In this document: positions 53,301 to 64,000 of the stretch, in pieces
Layout of the letters: each line of letters starts with the position of its first letter
Position numbering within the stretch: position 1 is the stretch's first letter
Origin: Acorus gramineus
Lineage: Eukaryota; Streptophyta; Magnoliopsida; Acorales; Acoraceae
Assembly (NCBI GenBank): GCA_030737835.1
Contig: JAUJYN010000026.1
Span: 124,001-188,000 of the forward strand
Length of the DNA: 64,000 bases
Reading direction: 5' to 3'
Made by a program: the position numbers and the translations under genes
The notes under the pieces: model-generated
What the model was told of the DNA's origin: nothing
The model's database searches: none
What the model saw: only the letters and a program-made list of their open reading frames with translations

Positions 53301-53305
53301 CTTTT

Positions 53306-55978
53306 TGTCACGCCCCGGGCGTCCCCGAGACGCGGCAAGTGTATATAAAATATCAGAATCTACACAGGAGGTCAATAATATATCATACACAAGCAACCAG
53401 AATGACACACAGACAACAAAAGCAGGGCTGACATGATATATACACCAAATGCGGAAGCTAAAGACTGAATCTGTAATCAAAACATACTACAGACTCCATA
53501 CATAATCACATGTCCTGTGAGAGCCAATATACATACAAAGACATCCAAATACAACACAAACGCGTGCCCAAGCACGGAAAATAATACATACAGGCACAAG
53601 GGATGCTGATAGCCTCTGAACTCGCGGGACGTGGCGCTACTCCGCTACTGATGAAGTCCCTCGGGGAGCTCCTCCTCCAGATCCGACTCAGATGACACTG
53701 AAGAAAATATTATGCGAGGGGTGAGCCACACGCTCAGTGAACGGCACAACCCATGTATCACAGATAATATTGACCACAACCAGATAATCTTAATCCACAA
53801 TCATACTGCCAAGCCATAAAATGATAACAACTCCGCAAACTAGTGGGTCGCTACCGCCAACCCACTACACCCTCACCCTCACCCTCAATGGGTGACCAAG
53901 GATATTGGGACTAACTGCACAAACCAGCGGGTCGCTTCCACCAACCCGCTACACCCTCACCCTCACCCTCAAGGGTGACCAAGGATATTGGGACTTACAA
54001 TCCAGTGGGTCGCCACATCGCCGGCCCACCATACCCTCACCCTCACCCTCAACAGGTGACCTAGGCTCTTGGGACTGACTAGGCTGTTGGTCACCCTTGG
54101 ACCACCGATAGTCTCTCCTCACTCCGTAGGTCGTTTGGCCACTCCCACGTTCAGCACAGTCCTTCTACCAATCAGGAGGCGCCTACTACTGGGAGCCCCT
54201 GCACGGGACAACCTGTCTAACGCTGAGGTAGTCTCTACACGGATCCAACGAAGGGAACAGAACAGCCTATCCATCGCATATGATCCACTCGGATCCGCAG
54301 ACACACATCCTAACACACTCTAATGTCCTGAATTCCTCAGAACCCACCAGGGCGCATAACTAAGATGCGGGGAACATGCATAAGTTATAACAAGGGTGGA
54401 ATATCATTGGGGGAAAGAAACTCGGGAGGGCAGCGTGAGTTCCCGTTATAGGGCACCCCGACAACCAAACAAGGAACACGGTGTACCCTAACCCGGGTCT
54501 CACCGCTGTCCTCGCAAGGCCCCTCCCCTATAATATTCACTATAACATGCAATTTAACATTTACTAGCATTTAATTTAATAAATAAACTAGTAGGGCACA
54601 TGCATCGGTCGGGCTTCCTAGCATGGAAACAGGGGACATGGTGCACGGCTCATACCCGGGACCCTCACCCAGCGCCCACGCGCACGCCCAGCGCAACACG
54701 CCCCCACCGCGCCTGCCAGCCTGGCCACGCTGCTGCCCGCGTTGCCTGCCTGCGCGCGTCACCGAGTGGCCCGAGCACCGCTCGCCTGCACGCCCGGGGC
54801 ACTGCCCGCCTGATGCCCGAGCGCCCCTGCCCTGCTCGCCTGCGCGCCCTGCCTGCTCGCCCGGCCTGCCAGCGCGCACAGCCCAGCTCGCCTACCCGCA
54901 CGCATCTCCCTGCACCCCCTGAGCGCACGCCTGCGCGCTCACCCGCCCGCACGCGCTCGCGCGCCCGGCAAACTAGTGCACTTGCTCCCAGCCTACCCGA
55001 GCTAGCCCTGCCTGCCTGCCAAGCGCGCACGCCCAGCCCTGCTGGCCCCCAGCGCCAGTCAAGCGCCCGCACGCCCAGCCCTGCTGGCCCCCAACACCGC
55101 CCAAGCGCACGCACGCGTGCACGCCCGCGCGCACGCGCGCGCGCCCGCGCCAGCCACTGCGCCTGCACCACCCTGCGCTGCTGCCCTGCCCGAGACAGCA
55201 GCCTGCCAGCCTGAGCTGCAAGCCTGCCAGCCCGAGCTCCTCTTCCACCCACCTCCGACCACCACCACAGCCTCTGACCACCTCCCACAGCCCTCCGACG
55301 GCCACCCAGCGCCGCCGACCGCCACCCAACCCTATTTCCACCCTCCTAGCATACATCTAAGCAAGAAAGAGAGGAAAAAGAGGTTTACCAAGGGGAGGAA
55401 AGGAAATCCGGTTTCTCTCCGCGCACCGAAACCTCTCCCAAAAGGTTTCCAATGCCCGGATCTACCCCCACCACCGAAATGGGCCAAAACAGAGGAGAAG
55501 AGAGGGCGGACGGAGGGGAAAATCTCACCGGAAATGGGATTTGAAACCACCGGGGTGTAGATCGGGACCCGATCTACACTTCCTAGGTTTTGGGTTTTAA
55601 GCTTTGAGGGCTCTAGAGGGCTCAAAAGCAAGAAAAATGGAGGAGGGGAGAGAGAGAGCTCAAGGAAGGAGATGATGAATAGTGCCAATATATTTTTAGA
55701 TTTCACTTTATATAGCGAGCGACTTAAAAACCCGGATACGCCCCGGAACTGTGAAATTTCAGAAACGTTACCGGAATTCGATGAAATTTTTGTGAGAGGC
55801 CTAAAATGGCACCAGGACACCAAATATGCAGTTAGATTTCCAATCGGAGTCCTCTAACTCAGGATGATAGCTAACAGTCCAAAAATTAGCGGTTCCGATC
55901 GAAAACCGAAAAAAAAATGAAAAACTGCCAGAACGCTCCAACGGTTACCAGCAGGCTAAAAGTGACACATATATAACA
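53306..55978 (-). mobile_element. 5' LTR of chromovirus derivative (2673 bp, internally deleted)
   Basis: Nearly identical to 47264-50524 except that about 680 bp corresponding to 48634-49314 is missing (junction CTCATAC/CCGGGACC at about 54657), and the GC block differs by other small indels. The deletion removes the hairpin and the whole micro-exon region. Confidence 0.92.
55706..55715 (-). promoter_or_regulatory. TATA box of chromovirus derivative 5' LTR
   Basis: The reverse complement CTATATAAAG is a canonical plant TATA box, about 265 bases from the LTR start and followed by the CT-rich leader. It is the best promoter candidate for the intact gag. Confidence 0.7.
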
Positions 55979-57777
55979 CCCCGCATCTTAGTTATGCGCC
56001 CTGGAGGAATTCTTGAGAATTCATGACATTAGAAATGTTAGGAAGCGTTGTTGACGGATCCAAGAGGATCGCATGCGTGTGGGTAGGCTGTTCTCTTCCC
56101 TTCGTTGGATCCGTGTAGTACAGCCCCGGTGTTAGATAGGCTATCCTGACAGAGGGCACCCATCTGTAGGCACCTCCTGATGTGTTCAGACAGTGCTGAT
56201 CGTGGGAGTATACCAGGTAAGCTACGGAGCGGGGAGAGTTTATCGGTGGACCAAGGGTGATTAACAGCCTAGTCAGTCCCAAAAGACCATGTCCCCTTTG
56301 AGGGTGAGGGTGAGGGTGTGGTGGGTCAGCGACGTAACGACCCACTGGCTTGTGTAGTTACTCCCGTTTAGGGACTATGACTACTTTGAGGTTAATATGA
56401 GTGTGTTGGTTGCTGTTATGCATGTGTGTGATATCTCGATGAACGAGTATCGAGAGTGGCTATTTTCCATTGGGTTTCGCTTTGCGAACATGGGATCGTT
56501 CTCCCCTTCGTTTGGATCCGATGTAGGGACTCCCCGGCGTTGGCTATACCTGTCAGAGGACTAGGCGGAGGCCACGAGGGTGGGAGAGGCTACCGGTGGA
56601 CCAAGGGTAAGAGCGGTGAGTTGAGGAGATCGGGTTGTAGATACTACCCGGGAGAGGGTTATTGAATGATGTCGCGAGCGTGGAATCGTTCTCCCCTTTT
56701 TTGGATCCGAGTAGTGACATCCCCGGCGTTAGATAGGCTGTCCTAACAGAGGGCTCCCATCAGTAGGCACCTCCTGATGTGTTTCGGTCTGTGCTGAATC
56801 GTGGGAGTATACCAGGTAAGCTACGGAGCGGGGAGAGGCTACCGGTGGACCAGGGGTGTAGAGCAGTCTAAGTCTCTCCCAAAGTCCCAAGATGTCTCCT
56901 TTCAGAAGTGAGGGTGTGGAGGAGGCGAAGACGCGACGCCTCGTGACCCATTCGTTGTTCGACCGTTTCCATAGTTGTTGGGTCCGGTCTCGTGATGGAT
57001 GTTGAAGGACATCAATGGGCGATTATCTAGATGTAGATGGTCCATTAGTGTTGAGTGGACCAGTAAATCCGGGTCTCTTCGACCGACGACATGGTCTCTA
57101 GACCAGTAAATCCGGGTCTCTTCGACCGACGGCATGGTCTCTAGACCAGTAAATCCGGGTCTCTTCGATCGACGGTATGGTCTCTCCCCATAAGTCCCAA
57201 AAGACTCCCTCCGGGAGTGAGGGTGGGGGTGAGGTTGGTCGTGCCGCCGCGTGACCCAGTTATCCATTGGGTTTCTACCCATGTTTTTCCTTGAAAAAGG
57301 GAATTGATTATGTATTGAACTGTAGAATGGTGATTGGTTTCCAGCCACTCACTGAGCTTGTAGCTCACCCCTCCCATACTGTTTCTTTTCAGGGGCAGTG
57401 TTGGGCGTGGAGCTGGAGCTTTCCTGTGGCGTGGTCTTATGGGCGTGGAGCGTTCTGCCGGCGGGTGGCGAGTGTGAGGCTGTCAGCATTCCTAGAGTCA
57501 TTTTATGCTTTGTAAATCGTGCATGTGGCACAGGTTGTATTTTCTTTAGTCTAGACTTGGCTTTCACAGGACATTGATTGTGTATTCGGGTCTGTAATAA
57601 TGTTTTTGATTTACAGACATTGTTATATATTATGCTTCCACTTTTCAGTCAGTTATCATTATCTTGCTTTGCCGCCTTGTGTATTGTTGTTGGTGTCCTT
57701 ATTGACCTCAGGTATTGATAGCTGTTATTATATTTATTATTGCCACATCTCGGGGATGCCTGGGGCGTGACATGAGA

Positions 57778-58086
57778 TATCTAATGGGATCCAATCCCTT
57801 TTATATGCTAAGAGGGGCCAAATCTCAGTAATGAGATCTTTATGGAATCAAACCCATTACGGATTCCTCCCACTTAATCCTGGGATGTGGATAGTTACGG
57901 TAACAGAATTACCATTACAATTACTTCTCAACCGTGTGATGTGTGGACCACTTTAAGTGAGAGATTAAGATGTATATAAAATGTTTCCCGTAACAAATAG
58001 TCAACCTAATTTTAATCACAATAACTACTTTTCAAAATAGTGGGATAGAATCCTTATCTTTAATTAACTCATCCATATCTCCAACA
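57778..58086 (-). mobile_element. Copia 5' LTR, second piece
   Basis: Matches 13205-13533 with small gaps. It ends CCAACA before the CATTA duplication. Confidence 0.9.
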
Positions 58087-58091
58087 CATTA

Positions 58092-58553
58092 AGCCTGTTC
58101 TCTTCTTCTTCAGATAATCAAAATATTTAACTTCTTTTTGTTCTCCTGGATTATATTTCCTAATTATGTCTTGGTATTGAAATTTCAGGTCCAAATATGA
58201 AGTTTGAGCATGTATGGATCATTAAAAAACAATCCATATTCTCATTTTTACGTTCTTTTTCCCTTTTTACCATTTGAACTTTCAGTATGTGCATAACCAA
58301 CACTCCATAATCAACTAACAGAGTAGTAGTACTTGTGTTCCATGACCGTGTAATAACTTAAAATCTTCATACACTAATCCTAGTTTTGAATATTTTTTAA
58401 TATGATAGAGATGGTGGGAAAAACCTTAGATAGAACAAAAGTGTCATGTTCTGTCTAGTTCTGTCAAATTCTCATTTACCAGCCAAGGCATTAGAGCAGT
58501 CTTGTTTAAGTGAAGTATTTGAATAGTAATTATGTTGTTAAGTACTTCGTTAT
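58092..58553. other. AT-rich flank, no confident gene
   Basis: The right-hand continuation of 11208-13029 once the copia is removed. Acceptor-like TCTTCTTCTTCAG (58107) and GAAATTTCAG (58190) are each followed by sequence free of nearby stops, so exons of an unrecognised gene are possible. Nothing can be named. Confidence 0.4.
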
Positions 58554-59369
58554 TGTTACGCCTCGGAGTGGCCGTCCCCGGATCGTAGCAATATATAAAT
58601 ATCAGGTGATCAATACAAGAGGTCAATAATGACTCCAAGGGATACATCGATGATCCAACATATGACATATCTGGTTTAACAAAGCAATAATAATAGATAG
58701 CTTATCAGAAAGTGTGGAAGCATAAAATGACATAAATCTGTAATCCAAAGTAATATTACAAATCCAATTAACACAATTACTATCTCGTGAGAGCCAAGTC
58801 TAGTCAAAATCAACTAAAGATAACGACATGTGCCTCAAGCATGAATACCATAACATACAGGTAAGAGGAATGCTGACGGCCTCACGCTCGCAGAACCAAA
58901 AGACTGGACGCTACAACAACTACTGGAATCCCACCTCACGGAGCTCCTCCTTCAAGATCAACTCAGCCTCTGGTGGAGGAACAATACATGAGGGGTGAGC
59001 TACAAGCTCAGTGAATGGTAAGAAACCACACACCGCATCTATATCGCATCAATAGTACAATAATAGTTCAAACCAAGATATGAAATAACCTACAATAACA
59101 GAACATCACGCAATGATGTGCCCTCACTGTGCTCTCACTACCCCCTCACTCTTGGCCATAGGGATAACAAGAGACTTTTGGGAGAAATCAATACGATAAC
59201 ACCCTACATCATCCGGTAGCCCTCTTCCTTGCAGCCTTCCAACATCATGGTGGTACCATGCAGGAAAGCTTCGACGCTGGACAACTTCAATGCACGATGA
59301 TGTGTAAAATAAACACCCCACACTCACAATATAACCCTTATAAATCGTCACCATCGGTTAGCCATTACC
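58554..59369 (-). mobile_element. E-type LTR, first piece (partial)
   Basis: Starts TGTTACGCCTCGGAGTGG, whose complement is the GGCGTAACA end. It has the shared tail, a TGAGC/GCTCA hairpin (about 58997-59012) and a KEELREVGFQ-stop version of the short frame near 58925-58975. It is diverged from A-D. It is interrupted by an A-type LTR at 59370 and its far end is outside the window. Confidence 0.7.
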
Positions 59370-61242
59370 TGTCACGCCCTGGGCGTCCCCGGGACGCGGA
59401 AAGTGTATATATGATATCAGCAGTCTAAACAGGAGGTCAATAACATACCCTAAACAACATCAATATGACAACACAGACAACAATGAAGCTGACATGATAT
59501 ATACACAAATAGCGGAAGCTAAAAGACTGAGTCTGTAATTCAAAAACATATTACAGACTCGATACATAATCAACTGTCCTGTGAGAGCCAATATATATAC
59601 AACGACATCCAAATATAATACAACCGCGTGCCCAAGCACGGAATATAATACATACAATCAAATAGGGATGAGATAGCCTCTGATACTCGTGGGACGTGGC
59701 GCTACTCCGCTACTGATGAAGTCCCTCGGGGAGCTCCTCCTTCAGATCCGACTCAGACAACACTGGAGAATAATATATGCGAGGGGTGAGCCACACGCTC
59801 AGTGTTATATATGTGTCACTTTTAACCTTCTGGTAACCGTTGGACCATTCTGACAGTTTTTCGGTTTTTTTCATTTTTCGGTCGGAACCGCTAAAATTTT
59901 AGGCTGTTAGCTATCGCCCTGAGATTGAGGGCTCCGATTGAAAATCTAACTGCATATTATGTGTCCTGGTGCCATTCCAAGCCGCTCACGAAAATTTCGT
60001 CGAATTCCGGTAACGTTTCAGAATTTCACAGTTCTAGGGCGTATCCGGGTTTTGACCGAGCGAGAAGTCATTGGGAGAGTTGACTTGGTCAAAGTGGGCC
60101 CATAGACTTGGTCAACCCCTTTTGTTTTTATTTGTGGTTGAGTTGACCCAAGTCAAAACTCACTTAAACCCTCACTAATCCTTTCTTAAGCCCTAATTAA
60201 ACCTAGTTAGGCTAATCTAATTGTGAGGGTTATATTTAAGTGAGCTAAAAAAATATCTCCCCACTATTCATCTTCTTCTCGACTGGATTTTCTCTCTCCC
60301 CCTCTCTCTTTTTCTTGATTTAGAGCTAGTTAGAGGGCTTGGATCTCAAACCCAAAGAAGAGAAAGGTAAGGTGAGCTCCCGATCTATCCACCGGTGGTT
60401 TCGGATTCGAATTCTGGTGTGTTTAGCCCCTCCTCACACCCTCTTTTCTCCTCAGATTTCAGCCCTTCTTTGGCTAGGAGGAGATCTAGGTGGTGGTGGT
60501 CCTTGTGGAGGTATTTCGGTGCCCGAAGAGCTCCCGATTCCCTTCCTTTCCTCTCCTTTCCTTGGGTAAGCCTTCTTTCCCTTCTTTTCCATGTTTAGAT
60601 GCTTGTTTAGGTGGTGTTTTGGGTGCTGGTGGCTGTGGGTGGTGGTTGGTGGCTGTTGGAGGCTATTGGTGGCCGGAGAGGGGTGGTAGAGTGGCTTGGG
60701 CAGGGTGGTTGGGTGGCTCGGGCGGGCTGGCAGGCTGTCCCGGGTAGGCTGGCAGGCAGGCAGTGCAGCAGGCAGAGCAGATGGCAGGGCGCGCGCGCGC
60801 GTGCGCGCGGGCGTGCGCTCGGGTGGAGCAGGAGTGGGCGCTGGGCACTGGGCACGGGTGCTGGGCGCTGGGCGCTGGCGGGCGCAGTCGGGCGCGCAGT
60901 GGCGCGCGGGTGCGCTGGTGCGTGCGGGTGGTCGCGCAGGTGCGCGCTGGGCTGGACGCGCTGTGCTGGCGGGCGCGCGCGAGCGTGCGCATGTGTGCGG
61001 CAGTGCGTCGGGGCGCGCGGTAGTGCGCCGATGGTGCCGGGGTGCGTGCGTGCGTGCGCATTCGTGCGTGCGCGTGCGGGTGGCCGTGCGTATGGCTGCC
61101 CGGGGGTGCGGGAGTGAGTCGGGGTGCTTGGTCTAGCGTGCGTACGGGCCGTATGTACGCTTGTCCGAGTGTTGTGTATTTTGATGTATTTTTGGATTTA
61201 TTTGTGTTTTTTACTCACCGATTTGATTACCTAATCTTGCAG

Positions 61243-61278
61243 ATCTTGACGGACGGTCGCGCGATGACCCGGCTACCT
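61243..61278 (+). other. Micro-exon (36 nt), A-type
   Basis: Preceded by CTAATCTTGCAG. It ends GCTACCT before GTGAGTGGG. Confidence 0.55.
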
Positions 61279-62044
61279 GTGAGTGGGACAATCCAACCCA
61301 GTAGGGAGGCGTATACGCACTTGGGCGTGTACCGTCCTCCCCTGGGGCACCATGGATTATATTAACTATTGTAATGTGAAATCCATGCAAGCATGAAAAA
61401 TGTAGTATGCATGCTCCCCTAGACTTTGTATGTTAGAGACTTGCACCCTTAGGTTGTGTAAAGAGCCGTGCATCCTGTCACCTTGTTATCGTGCTAGGAA
61501 GCCTCGGCATATGCATGTGTCCTACTAGTTTAATTTGTTAAATTAAATGCTAGAATATGTTTAATTGCATGCCTTAGATAATATTATAGGGAGGGGCCTT
61601 GCGAGGTCAACATTGAGACCCGTGCTAGGGTACTCCGTGTTCCTTGTTTGGTTGTCGGGATGTCCTATATCGGGACCTCACCCTGCCCTCCCAAGGTTTC
61701 TTTCCCAATAATATTATACCCTTGTTATTATTATTATTATATATGTTCCCCGCATCTTGGTTATGCGCCCTGGAGGAATTCTGAGGAATTCATGACATTA
61801 GAGTTGTAGAGATGTGTTTGTCAGCGGATCCGAGTGGATCATATGCGATGGATAGGCTGATCTGTTCCCTTCGTTGGATCCTTTAGAGACTACCCCGGCG
61901 TTGGAAAGGCTGTCCCGTGTAGGGGCTCCCATCAGTAGGCACCTCCTGATCTTGGACTCGGACTGTGCTGAATGTGGGAGTGGCCAAACAGCCTACGGAG
62001 TGGGAAGAGACTATCGGTGGACCAAGGGCGACCATCAGCCTAGT

Positions 62045-62355
62045 CAGTCCCAATATCCTATGTCACCCATTGAGGGGTGAGGGTGAGGGTGTAGTGGGTT
62101 GGCGATGTAGCGACCCACTGGATTGTTAGTCCCAATATCCTATGTCACCTATTGAGGGGTGAGGGTGAGGGTGTATGATTGTGTATGGATGATTATTAGT
62201 CCCAATATCCTATGTCACCTATTGAGGGGTGAGGGTGAGGGTGAGGGTGTGTGGATGTGTATGGATGTTTATCAGGCTAGTCAGTCCCAATATCCTATGT
62301 CACCATATTGAGGGGTGAGGGTGAGGGTGTAGTGGGTTGGCGATAGTGACCACCC
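62045..62355 (+). repeat. Hairpin/G4 unit array (4 units)
   Basis: Four starts of CCCAATATCCTATGTCACC. The third unit has three GTGAGGG repeats. Two middle units have replaced the hairpin by GTRTGGATGATTAT sequence. Confidence 0.78.
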
Positions 62356-63913
62356 CCTGGCCTGTATAGCTGTTGCCATTTTGTGGCTTTTAATAATGTG
62401 ATTGTGGGTTAATATTCTGGTGGTTAATATAAATTGTGGGGCATGGGTTGTGCTGTTCACTGAGCGTGTGGCTCACCCCTCGCATAATATTTTCTCCAGT
62501 GTCATCTGAGTCGGATCTGGAGGAGGAGCTCCCAGAGGGACTTCATCAGCAGCGGAGTAGCGCCACGTCCCGCGCGTATCAGAGGCTATCAGCATCCCTT
62601 TTGATTGTATGTATTATATTCCGTGCTTGGGCACGCGTTTGTGTTGTATTTGGATGTCCTTGTATATATTGGCTCTCACATTACAGTTGATTATGTATCG
62701 AGTCTGTAATATGTTTTTGGATTATAGATTCAGTCTTTTAGCTTCCGCTATTTGGTGTATATATCATGTCAGCCCTGCTTTGATCTGTGTTGTCATTTTT
62801 AGCTGTTGTGTGAGTATGTTATTGAACTCCTATTTACTGATATCATATATACACTTGCCGCGTCCCGGGGTCGGCCGACCCTGGGGCGTGACACTCAGTG
62901 AATAGCACAACCCATGCATCACAATTTATATTAACCACAATTTTATTATTAACGCCTCAAAGTGTCGGGAACTGCACAAATCCAGTGGGTCGCTACATCG
63001 CTGACCCACCACACCCTCACCCTCACCCCTCAATAGGTGACATAGGATATTGGGACTTACTAAGCTGTTAATCATCCTTGGTCCACAATTACACAAACCA
63101 GTGGGTCGCTACATCGCCGACCCACCACACCCTCACCCTCACCCCTCAATAGGTGACATAGGATATTGGGACTGACTAGGCTGTTGGTCACCCTTGGTCC
63201 ACCGATAGTTTCTCCTCCACTCCGTAGGCCGCTTGGCCACTCCCACATTCAGCACAGTCCGTCCCAAATCAAGAGGTGCCTACTGATGGGAGCCCTCTCA
63301 CGGGATGGCCTTTCTAACGCTGGGGCAGTCTCTACACGGATCCAACGAAGGGAACAGAACAGCCTATCCATACGCATATGATCCACTCGGATCCGTCGAC
63401 AACACATCTCAACAACTCTAATGTCATGAATTCTTCAGAATTCCTCCAGGGCGCATAACCAAGATGCGGGGAACATATATTAATATTATCGAGAAAAGAA
63501 ACCTTGGGAGGGCACCATGAGGTCCCGATATAGGACATCCCGACAACCAAACAAGGAACACGGAGTACCCTAGCCCCGGTCTCAATGTTGACCTCGCAAG
63601 GCCCCTTAATATTCCCTAAGGCATGCTAAAAATATCATAAGTTGCATTTAATTTAATAAATTAAACTAATAGGATGCATGCATAGGTCGAGGCTTTCCTA
63701 GAATGATAACAAGGTGTCAGGATGCATGGCTCTTACACATATCCTAAGGGTGCAAGTCCCTAACATACAAGGTCTAGGGTGGCATGCATACTACATAACA
63801 ATCATGCTTGCACATATTTACAAGTCAATATAAAACTATGGTGCCCCAGGGGAGGACGGTATACGCCCAAGTGCATATAACGCCTCCCTACTGGGTTGGG
63901 TTGTCCCACTCAC

Positions 63914-63949
63914 CAATACCCGGGTCGTCGCGTGACCGTCCGTCAAGAT
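63914..63949 (-). other. Micro-exon (36 nt), A-type
   Basis: Minus-strand flanks CTGTCTTGCAG and GTGAGTGGG. Two or three substitutions from 28643-28678. Confidence 0.55.
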
Positions 63950-64000
63950 CTGCAAGACAGGTATTTAACACGGTGAGTAAAATACACAAATACATACAAA

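Larger units (their letters stand above)
47264..55978 (-). mobile_element. Complete non-autonomous chromovirus derivative (8.7 kb)
   Basis: Target duplication CCCCG at 47259-47263 and 55979-55983. The order on the minus strand is: 5' LTR (53306-55978), primer site, gag, LTR-like block, RT scrap, chromodomain scrap, PPT, 3' LTR (47264-50524). The 2.78-kb interior has the same make-up and junctions as element A1. The LTR halves that can be compared are almost identical, which suggests a recent insertion. Confidence 0.94.
44985..57772 (+). mobile_element. C-type solo LTR (about 4.07 kb) split by a chromovirus element
   Basis: Perfect target duplication TGAGA at 44980-44984 and 57773-57777. Own pieces are 44985-47263 and 55984-57772. 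It is longer than the other C copies because of a 92-bp tandem repeat in its GC block and a third copy of the GGGTCTCTTCGAYCGACGRC phrase (57064-57180). Confidence 0.92.
13035..58086 (-). mobile_element. Ty1/copia element, heavily nested (outer limits)
   Basis: Both outer ends carry an LTR of about 490-500 bp, bordered by the perfect 5-bp duplication CATTA (13030-13034 and 58087-58091). Own sequence remains at 13035-14038, 20165-22042, 22508-23869, 42831-44984 and 57778-58086, about 7 kb in all. The rest (about 38 kb) is later insertions. The PPT is at the left and the primer site at the right, so the element reads on the minus strand. Confidence 0.92.
59803..62893 (+). mobile_element. A-type solo LTR (3091 bp)
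   Basis: Perfect target duplication CTCAG at 59798-59802 and 62894-62898. The insertion is inside the TGAGC hairpin of the host LTR. It contains a GC block (60690-61125), a micro-exon, four hairpin/G4 units and its own TGAGC hairpin. Its short frame has lost the TAG (CATCAGCAG). Confidence 0.93.
59370..64000 (-). mobile_element. A-type LTR (partial), split by a forward A-type LTR
   Basis: Starts TGTCACGCCCTGGG after TTACC (59365-59369, probable target duplication). Own pieces are 59370-59802 and 62899 to beyond the window. It carries two hairpin/G4 units (62985-63160) and the micro-exon at 63914-63949. Whether it is solo cannot be seen. Confidence 0.85.

Noticed and set aside
44985-57772. 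C-type LTR pair flanking a complete element, i.e. 44985-47263 as one LTR and 55979-57772 as the other
   Set aside because: The two pieces are the left and right parts of a single LTR, not two copies, and the CCCCG duplication belongs to the inserted chromovirus.

Overview
The window looks like repeat-dense nuclear DNA of a flowering plant. Almost all of it is LTR retrotransposons nested inside one another. Supporting signs are initiator-Met tRNA primer sites, chromovirus (Ty3/gypsy) and Ty1/copia proteins, TG...CA long terminal repeats with 5-bp target duplications, a Mutator-type MITE, and GT-AG splice-like sites. No cellular gene, tRNA, rRNA or CRISPR array was found. The species cannot be named from this sequence.

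Layout by insertion history. (1) 1-11202: chromovirus-derived element A1 on + (the start of its 5' LTR lies outside the window), with a solo LTR at 3848-6836. (2) 11203-13034 and 58087-58553: low-copy-looking AT-rich DNA, once contiguous. It was split by one Ty1/copia element on - spanning 13035-58086 (TSD CATTA). (3) That copia carries: an A-type LTR (14039-20159) that itself holds another (16060-19168); a MITE (22043-22498); a D-type LTR on - (23870-42819) holding four further LTRs, one with a B-type LTR inside it; and, in its right LTR, a C-type LTR (44985-57772) containing a complete chromovirus derivative on - (47264-55978). (4) 58554-64000: an E-type LTR interrupted by a reverse A-type LTR, itself interrupted by a forward A-type LTR (59803-62893); two of these run off the window. 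Insertions reach four levels deep.

Coding content. Two copies of one non-autonomous chromovirus keep gag (one intact at 456 aa, one with a single in-frame stop), an RT/RNase H-junction scrap and a C-terminal chromodomain scrap. Protease, most of RT, RNase H and integrase are replaced by a block of LTR-like sequence, with matching junctions in both copies. The copia has recognisable gag, integrase, RT and RNase H, but lacks a zinc knuckle and protease, has stops and frame breaks, and has YVDV instead of YVDD.

The most unusual biology is inside the long (2.5-4 kb) LTRs. Families A, C and D share one architecture in spite of large sequence divergence: a splice-donor-like site; an intron-like stretch (usually a GC-rich, CpG-rich block); a hairpin with compensatory changes; a 36- or 39-nt micro-exon between splice-like sites; tandem units pairing a G-quadruplex motif with a second covarying hairpin; and a TGAGC/GCTCA hairpin. 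Families A and E also carry a short conserved reading frame ending in TAG. This suggests a structured, spliced leader RNA made by the LTR. RNA evidence would be needed to confirm it.
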